Positions 58,826-64,000 of a stretch of DNA of 64,000 bases are shown here, one piece after another (the stretch's first letter is position 1; each line of letters opens with the position of its first letter). The stretch is from positions 837,001-901,000 of the forward strand of contig BROG01000249.1 of the NCBI GenBank assembly GCA_030159075.1, read 5' to 3'. A program made the position numbers and the translations under genes. Below the pieces are notes generated by a model. That model was given only the letters and a program-made list of their open reading frames with translations, had not been told where the DNA came from and did not search any database. The stretch is from Atrina japonica. Its lineage: Eukaryota > Mollusca > Bivalvia > Pterioida > Pinnidae.

Positions 58826-59760
58826 TTAAATGCATGTCGGCTGTCTTTTTTGGCCTGAGTGCATGCACTAGTCCATGCTGGGTTAATTGGTCTGGTCTTC
58901 TTTTTGCCAGATGTGCATGGAATGGCTTGGGTGGCTGCGCTGTGTATGAAGTTGTTTATGTTTTCAAGGTATTGGTTTATGTCTGTGTGTGCAATGTCAT
59001 CTAGTGAAGCAGACTCGCATATAGATTTAAAGAGTGGCCAGTCTGCTTTTTCATAAATGTAAGAACGGGGAAGCTGGATGGTGTCCTTGTGGGGGGTAAT
59101 ACCTATAGTTGTTAAAACTGGTAAATGATCTGACCCACATGGATCTTCTATAAACTGACCACTCAGCTAATCCCGCTAGCCTATGTGTAGTGATAGTGTT
59201 ATCTAATGGTGTGAGTTTACCTGTGGTGGGGTTGATGCGGGTGCCAGTCCCATCTCCAAGGTAACAGAGGTTGTTATCCTCGATGAACTCGATAAGGTCT
59301 CTGCCAGCCACATTTGACTGCGAGGAACCCAGGAGCTCATGATGGGCATTGAAGTCACCCACATATACCACTCTATGCGGTAAACTCGAGTGAATGTTCA
59401 TTAGTGAATTGGTGTAACTGTAATGAGGCGGATTATAAAATGTTAACAATGTGCAGTGGTGCGTTGTCTGTATGCACTGTGATTCCCTGTTTTTCTAACC
59501 GCCCTGTGTTTATAGCTCCTAGCTGTAATTCTGTATAACCTAAGCTTTCAACAATAAATGTAGCCAACCCCCCTCCTTTACCTACTCGATCGGTACGGAG
59601 GGTTGTATAGCCTGGTATGTTAAAACGCTTTGGCCGGCTTAAGATAGGTCTCCTGGACGCAAATTACATCTGGCTTGACCTTTTCAATTAGTTGTTTAAA
59701 GGAACGACCGTTGCTGGTTAAGCCACGGGCGTTCCATTGTAGAATTTTAATTCCTGCCAT
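58826..59760 (-). pseudogene. ORF2 N-terminus: APE-like endonuclease (frameshifted)
   Basis: Nicks target DNA to prime reverse transcription. Starts at the ATG at 59760-59758, chosen because the next residues fit the family start (ILQWNARGL), followed by VICVQET. A shift near 59,620 leads to a frame with IPGYTTLRTDR; a second near 59,450 to YVGDFNAHHELLGSS; a third near 59,160 to CGSDHLPVLTTIGI. These supply the catalytic Asn, Glu, Asp/Asn and Ser-Asp-His motifs. The linker runs open to about 58,826 (KKTRPINPAWT). Confidence 0.88.
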
Positions 59761-59796
59761 TTTATTTAATGATTTTGTGGGGGCACCTCTTATGGC

Positions 59797-61044
59797 CTAT
59801 AAGGCAGATCTTGTGTTGTACACAAGCTGCTTGACTGGTGTGGAGGATTTTAGGGGTTTATTTTTTCCCCTTTTTTTCCTTTCAGGTATATGGTTGGTGG
59901 AATCAATATCGCTTAAATGAATGCCCGAATTTAAATTATGGTGTATAGAGGTGTTTATAGGGGTATCACCTAAGCTTTGAGTTGAGGACTGCAGGTCCTC
60001 AACCATCGGGTACATGGCCCTATCAAGATCTGGTGTCTTGATATGGTAAGACTCGCTGGATTCGTTTTCCGAGTCTAATTGGGTTGATTCCGGCACTGTG
60101 ACGGTAATCCCCTCGGTTTGTGTGCCTACACTGACCGTCTTTTTCCGTGGTATCCCATGTGTGGGGTCATGGGCGATATTCCAGATAGTTTCGAGAGCTT
60201 TATTGTCATCGATATCTGGATTTCTGGCTATCATAATGGCAGCCCCTAGTAAGGTGGCCACCCGAGCCTCCACGGGACTGGTGATCGGTTTTATCTGATC
60301 TCTAATTGTATGGTTGCAGGTGTGTTTTTTTCTGAGAGACTATCTGAGCGTATGTGTGTTTTCTGTCTACTGGTGAATGTGAGGTAGAAGGAGGGAAGGT
60401 AACATTTGGGGTTGGTAGATGGTTGGTGGGGGTAGGTAATAGTGGAGGTCTGTTGTTAGTGGGTCTTGTTTGATTTGGAGTACGGCGTTCATTGTAGGCC
60501 TTTACCCTATATTGAATATTTCTATGTATAATGCTTTGAGGGAGAGCATCACTATTGAAAGTGATAGCTATGGCCTGAGAAGGGACGCCGAATCTGTTGT
60601 TAAGTCTTTGGGAGTTAGTAATATGGTGATGGGTGATTAGTTCGACCGGGTTTAAAGAGTGTGGGAATTTGTATATGACCCCCGCGGATTTTTTTCGGTT
60701 TATCCTGCGAAGCAGACGATGGAGTTTTTAATTTATTATTATCTTTCGGCTGACTTCGCAGTGTGGGCCTAGATTTTCCTATATAGTTTCTCCTACTTAT
60801 TCTCGGCTGAAAAGGGGCCGAGCATATACTACGGATATGCATGGCACCCTTTAACTGCATGACCGTGGTCACAAGTAGGAGTATTACGCCCGACGGTAAG
60901 AATTTTACTTGGCGCGGATGCCCTACCTGTGCTTGGGTGTCGCCTATGGCTTGACGCTTGTCCATGTATTCCCTGTGTTTTTATTCTTTTGACCGGTTGT
61001 AACACGACGACTGCCGGTACTTGAACTGGCGATTTCGCTGCCAT
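59797..61044 (-). pseudogene. ORF1 (gag-like RNA-binding protein), broken
   Basis: ORF1 proteins of this group coat the element RNA. Recognisable parts in order: an N-terminal stretch from 61044 ending HGHAVKGCHAY; a basic region (60,830-60,620); an RRM-like segment (about 60,660-60,500) with GVPSQAIAITFNSDALP and YRVKAY; a Pro-rich linker with TYAQIVSQKK; and an acidic C-terminus (60273-59797). The usual pair of CCHC knuckles expected after YRVKAY is not visible, so it may be deleted. At least three frame changes break it (60,310; about 60,615; about 60,830). Confidence 0.65.
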
Positions 61045-61050
61045 GACTGC

Positions 61051-62231
61051 GCGTGTAGGTTAACGTGTATAGCTACCTAGTTTAGAGTGCGTCTACGGAC
61101 TGTTTTAATTAAGTGGGTGCAAGTACGCAACAAATCACCAGTATTTGTTGCCTGTTAGAATTTTGGTATAGCTATGTTATGTCCTCTACCTAATTAACTA
61201 GTGCAAAGTAATCTATCTAATGTTAAAGTGTCCTACTTATCGGGAAAACTAACTAAGTGTTATTAGTTTGTGTAGAAAGTTAGTGTTATAGTATATTTGA
61301 AAGTGGAAAAATAAATAACGCAAGAAAACTCAACGTATACCACTGTTGAGAAGTCAGTGAGCTATATTTATTGCCTTTTGTTCGGATGTATGCTGTCTTT
61401 GTCTGTGTTCTATGGTGCGTTGAAATTGATGTAGTCCAGTCATTATACGGCGTACAAGGGTACAACCTTAAACAAATTGCAAAAGAATTTCTGTTTGCAC
61501 TGGGTGAATTACTGTATCATGGACGATATATATACCAAAATCCACCGTAATCCACCGTTCCCTTTCCGAGAAAAGCAACATATAAAGTAGGCCTTATTTG
61601 TATTATAATAAATAACACAAATGATCTCATCATTCTAAAAATATACGTGAAATACGCGTTTGAAGTCATTGTTTGCTATATCTCATGCAAAAAGAAACAA
61701 ATGTAATGATTCAATAAAGTTTAAGTTAAGGTATAGATTCATTTCACATTCAAAGTTAATTTAACAATATATTGTGCAACATATTATTATAAACATTAAA
61801 GAATCATGTGCAAAAAAAACCCCATTCAATTTACAGATAAAAATTAGTGAGTTTTGTTTTAAATATAGGATATATATAAATATTAATTATTTTATACACA
61901 GTTAAAAACAATATGAGCCATAAAACAATATTTTCTTCTCGGAACCAATTGGATTTGTACACAAAAGAGAGGTGAAATTAGACCCTAATTACAGCAATGT
62001 CTACACCACAGAACACCATCGCCAGCCATGATTGAAAAACACTAAAACATAACAATATGATTAAATTAAACATAACACAGTATGTCCAACACATATAAGT
62101 TAAGTAGATGGGGATAAACCAGTTTGCAGGAACAAACGTACCACTCAGTGTAAAAGAAATGCAGTTAAGATAACAAAAGTACCTTCATTTGATCTCAAAT
62201 CTACATTTTTATAGGAATGAAAATGAATATT
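61051..62231. other. AT-rich flank between retrotransposon and pseudogene
   Basis: 61,051-61,300 may include the element's 5' UTR. The rest is AT-rich with no gene. Confidence 0.4.
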
Positions 62232-63138
62232 TTAGTTAATACTAAGACGAGTGGAGGAAATGAATTTTGATTCTTCCGCCTCCTGGGCCTCTGCGTTGGA
62301 ACAACTTGTGCCACGACACTCCCCACAGCAAAAAGAACACTTCAATCCATGGTGTCTGCAGCTGCACCTTTTGGAGTCGCAATTTGTTTTGCAATTGCAG
62401 CGGATTACCTTTAGAAGGTTCGATGGGGCAGGAGCTAGAAGACACTTTATGGGCTGGAGCCTGTTGTTGGAATCTAGCTTCCATTCCCCATCCATTGCTG
62501 TACCTGATGATATGCACGGAGTAAATGCTGTTTGGCGGACGCAGATGTTGGAGGAATGCTTTGTGCGTCTATGTGCTTCTCTAATGTAGACATCTTTGTC
62601 ACAAACTTCCGGAATCTAAGCACATCTAAACCTTCGCCAGGGTGGGCCCCATACAATGATGCCATGACTTCACCAATTTGCTCCAAAGTTTGTACAGAAG
62701 GATCGCTTTGCAGAAAGACTGATGCCGCCTGTTGGTAAAACGAAGGTTTCATGATAACTTTCTTCAAGGCATTTTGTTTGCCAATACCATACAGCCTTGA
62801 CGTTGTGTCACATCCCGTAACAGCATGAATCATTAGGACGCTCTTACAAACTGGTTTTGCACAGAACAGTGTTCCCTAAAATTAAAAGTGGTTGTTGATC
62901 GCAGCTGTAATGACTCCTTCCCCTCCAGTTTTGTCAATTTCCGTTTGGCCTGCAGGATGCGACTTTTGTCGGTGAAGTCGCGTCGACATGTGCGATGCAC
63001 AACATCACCAGGCCTGCACCTGACATATTCTTGTCTTTCCTTACTTGCGCTTGCTATACCATCACTTCCCTTTTCCGTTAGCACCAGTTTATCCGATTCC
63101 TCTACGCTCTTTTTACAAATCGCACAAGTATCCATCAC
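62232..63138 (-). pseudogene. Internally deleted zinc/CXC protein, repeat-associated family
   Basis: Function unknown; I recognise the family only as an abundant, repeat-like invertebrate protein. The N-terminal frame (63138-62833, 101 aa) has a CX2C...HX2C zinc site (C5, C8, H48, C51) and a NFREHC motif. Immediately after comes the C-terminal part (62836-62474): SVLMIHAVTGCDTTSRLYG, resembling a GCD-xx-GIGK turn of FEN/XPG-like nucleases (inference), then VQQWM. A 1-base shift near 62,490 leads to the frame 62495-62232 with a ten-cysteine CXC block (CNCKTNCDSKRCSC, then CSFCCGECRGTSC). Family members are, as I recall, several hundred residues longer, so the middle is missing here. Confidence 0.65.
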
Positions 63139-64000
63139 CGTTCAACGAGGGAGAAACACGCTTTACATATTGTTTATAGTTTCTGTGGTTTGTCAAGAAC
63201 GGCGCTCCATACACAGAAAAACGCAGTAACATGAACTCATTTTGAACACGTGTTTTACAGTCTTAGGCATTATGTAGCATGTAATTTATTGTTACTTTTA
63301 TCTTTATTAGCTGAATCATGTTAATTTTCATGGAAATAATAGTTTATTAATCTTTTATTTGGCTTACAATCTTATTATAATTTATGCAAGAGTGAGCGGA
63401 AGTTATGAAGTGTGTAAAATACGAAACTAAATCACTAGAATTTGGTAATAATTTGTTATCAACAGATGATTAGGGCGATATTTTGTGAGAATTAAAGATT
63501 ATTCGGGTAAATTTACCGGTTGTAAATACCAGCAACGTCAACAATACAACGGTCTATGACAGTATGGAAACTTCGCCGGGAAATAAATAACTTTTACTTC
63601 GCAGTAGGAATTTTATCCCTTGAATCTCAAAAAGTGCACGGTGGACAAAGGTGGATTTTAGTAATATTGTTTATATTCATTATTTGCCTGTTTATATGGA
63701 AAGATAAATTCTTTTGCAATTTGTTTAAGGTTTTGATACATAATGACTGGACTAATGTGTAGTAGGTCGTTCTTTGCCTTTGTATAGGAGATTTAAATTT
63801 CACGTCTGATCGCTTTGAAAGCTCGATCTGATGTGATGATGTCATGTAACTAGTATAAACAATGAAGATATATCTGTCGATGAATATTAATTATTTCGAT
63901 GAATAATGTAAATTGTAGGCGTCAGAAAGGTGAAACCATGACTATGGGGGAGGAACCGAACGTGACAGCAATCAGTATTGCTAACATTTACGTTAAAAAG
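63139..64000. other. Right-end flank
   Basis: No supportable gene. Frames at 63556-63762 (plus) and 63627-63845 (minus) have no motif. Confidence 0.4.

Larger units (their letters stand above)
54144..61050 (-). mobile_element. Non-LTR retrotransposon, I/Nimb-like group, ~6.9 kb, inactivated
   Basis: On the minus strand, in order: ORF1 (61044-59797), ORF2 with APE-type endonuclease, reverse transcriptase, RNase H and a C-terminal CCHC finger (59760-56064), a ~1.9-kb 3' UTR, and a 37-base tail (T run at 54144-54180 on the plus strand, so A on the sense strand). Endonuclease plus RNase H is the I-group layout. ORF1 and ORF2 are separated by 36 bases. Reading frames are broken by about ten 1-base shifts and one in-frame TAA. 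The element is more GC-rich than the flanks. The 5' boundary is approximate. Confidence 0.88.

Noticed and set aside
56788..60298. Plus-strand frames across the retrotransposon
   Set aside because: They are shadows of the minus-strand ORF1/ORF2 coding sequence.

Overview
This is animal nuclear DNA, most likely from a bivalve or related mollusc. It is AT-rich and has no bacterial-style gene packing. Three things support the mollusc reading: several copies of a dispersed repeat ending in a 'gcaataggtcacc...ggctcaggtgacctaaa' tail that I associate with mollusc genomes, tRNA-derived SINEs with a conserved central domain, and an I/Nimb-like non-LTR retrotransposon. The species call is inference; the repeat content is seen directly. 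No complete host gene is visible. The only host-exon candidate is a 177-bp phase 2-2 exon at 7755-7931.

Layout. 0-8 kb: two minisatellites (31 bp and 29 bp units), non-repetitive AT-rich DNA, two near-identical copies of a ~465-bp MITE-like element, and the candidate exon. 8.8-13.3 kb: a 4.5-kb satellite of 22-24 bp units in two sequence classes, the second with a higher-order block. 14-18.5 kb: a 500-bp pogo/Tigger-like MITE, SINE fragments, a 413-bp GAA/GGA tract and a perfect 22-bp-arm hairpin. 18.5-20 kb: a 33-bp satellite. 25-26.3 kb: a 48-bp array interrupted by a full-length SINE with 11-bp target-site duplication. 26.6-33.3 kb: a 6.7-kb array of 33-bp units with a higher-order marker unit. 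33.3-38.6 kb: four more arrays (52, 51, 30, 33 bp) and a GACA/GATG tract. 39-41.4 kb: dispersed repeat and a SINE split by a 76-bp hairpin. 42.2-43.4 kb: a foldback-like structure with clusters of TCTCGTAATTACGAGA palindromes in inverted halves. 44.3-50 kb: arrays sharing a CGTTATTACG core, maturing into a ~101-bp satellite. 51.5-52 kb: a purine tract. 54.1-61.05 kb: an I-group non-LTR retrotransposon on the minus strand (ORF1; endonuclease, reverse transcriptase, RNase H and a C-terminal CCHC in ORF2), with its poly(A) tail at 54144. 62.2-63.14 kb: a minus-strand gene remnant joining the N-terminal zinc domain and the C-terminal 'GCDTTS' plus cysteine-rich CXC parts of a large invertebrate repeat-associated protein family, apparently with its middle deleted.

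Roughly 40% of the window is tandem repeat. Many long open frames in it are artefacts of arrays whose period is a multiple of three (33, 33, 30, 33 bp). The genes do not form a working pathway: this is a repeat-rich intergenic or intronic stretch shaped by satellite expansion and transposition. Both the 30-32.7 kb part of the big array and the retrotransposon are broken mainly by short indels, which may be residual long-read error rather than biology.
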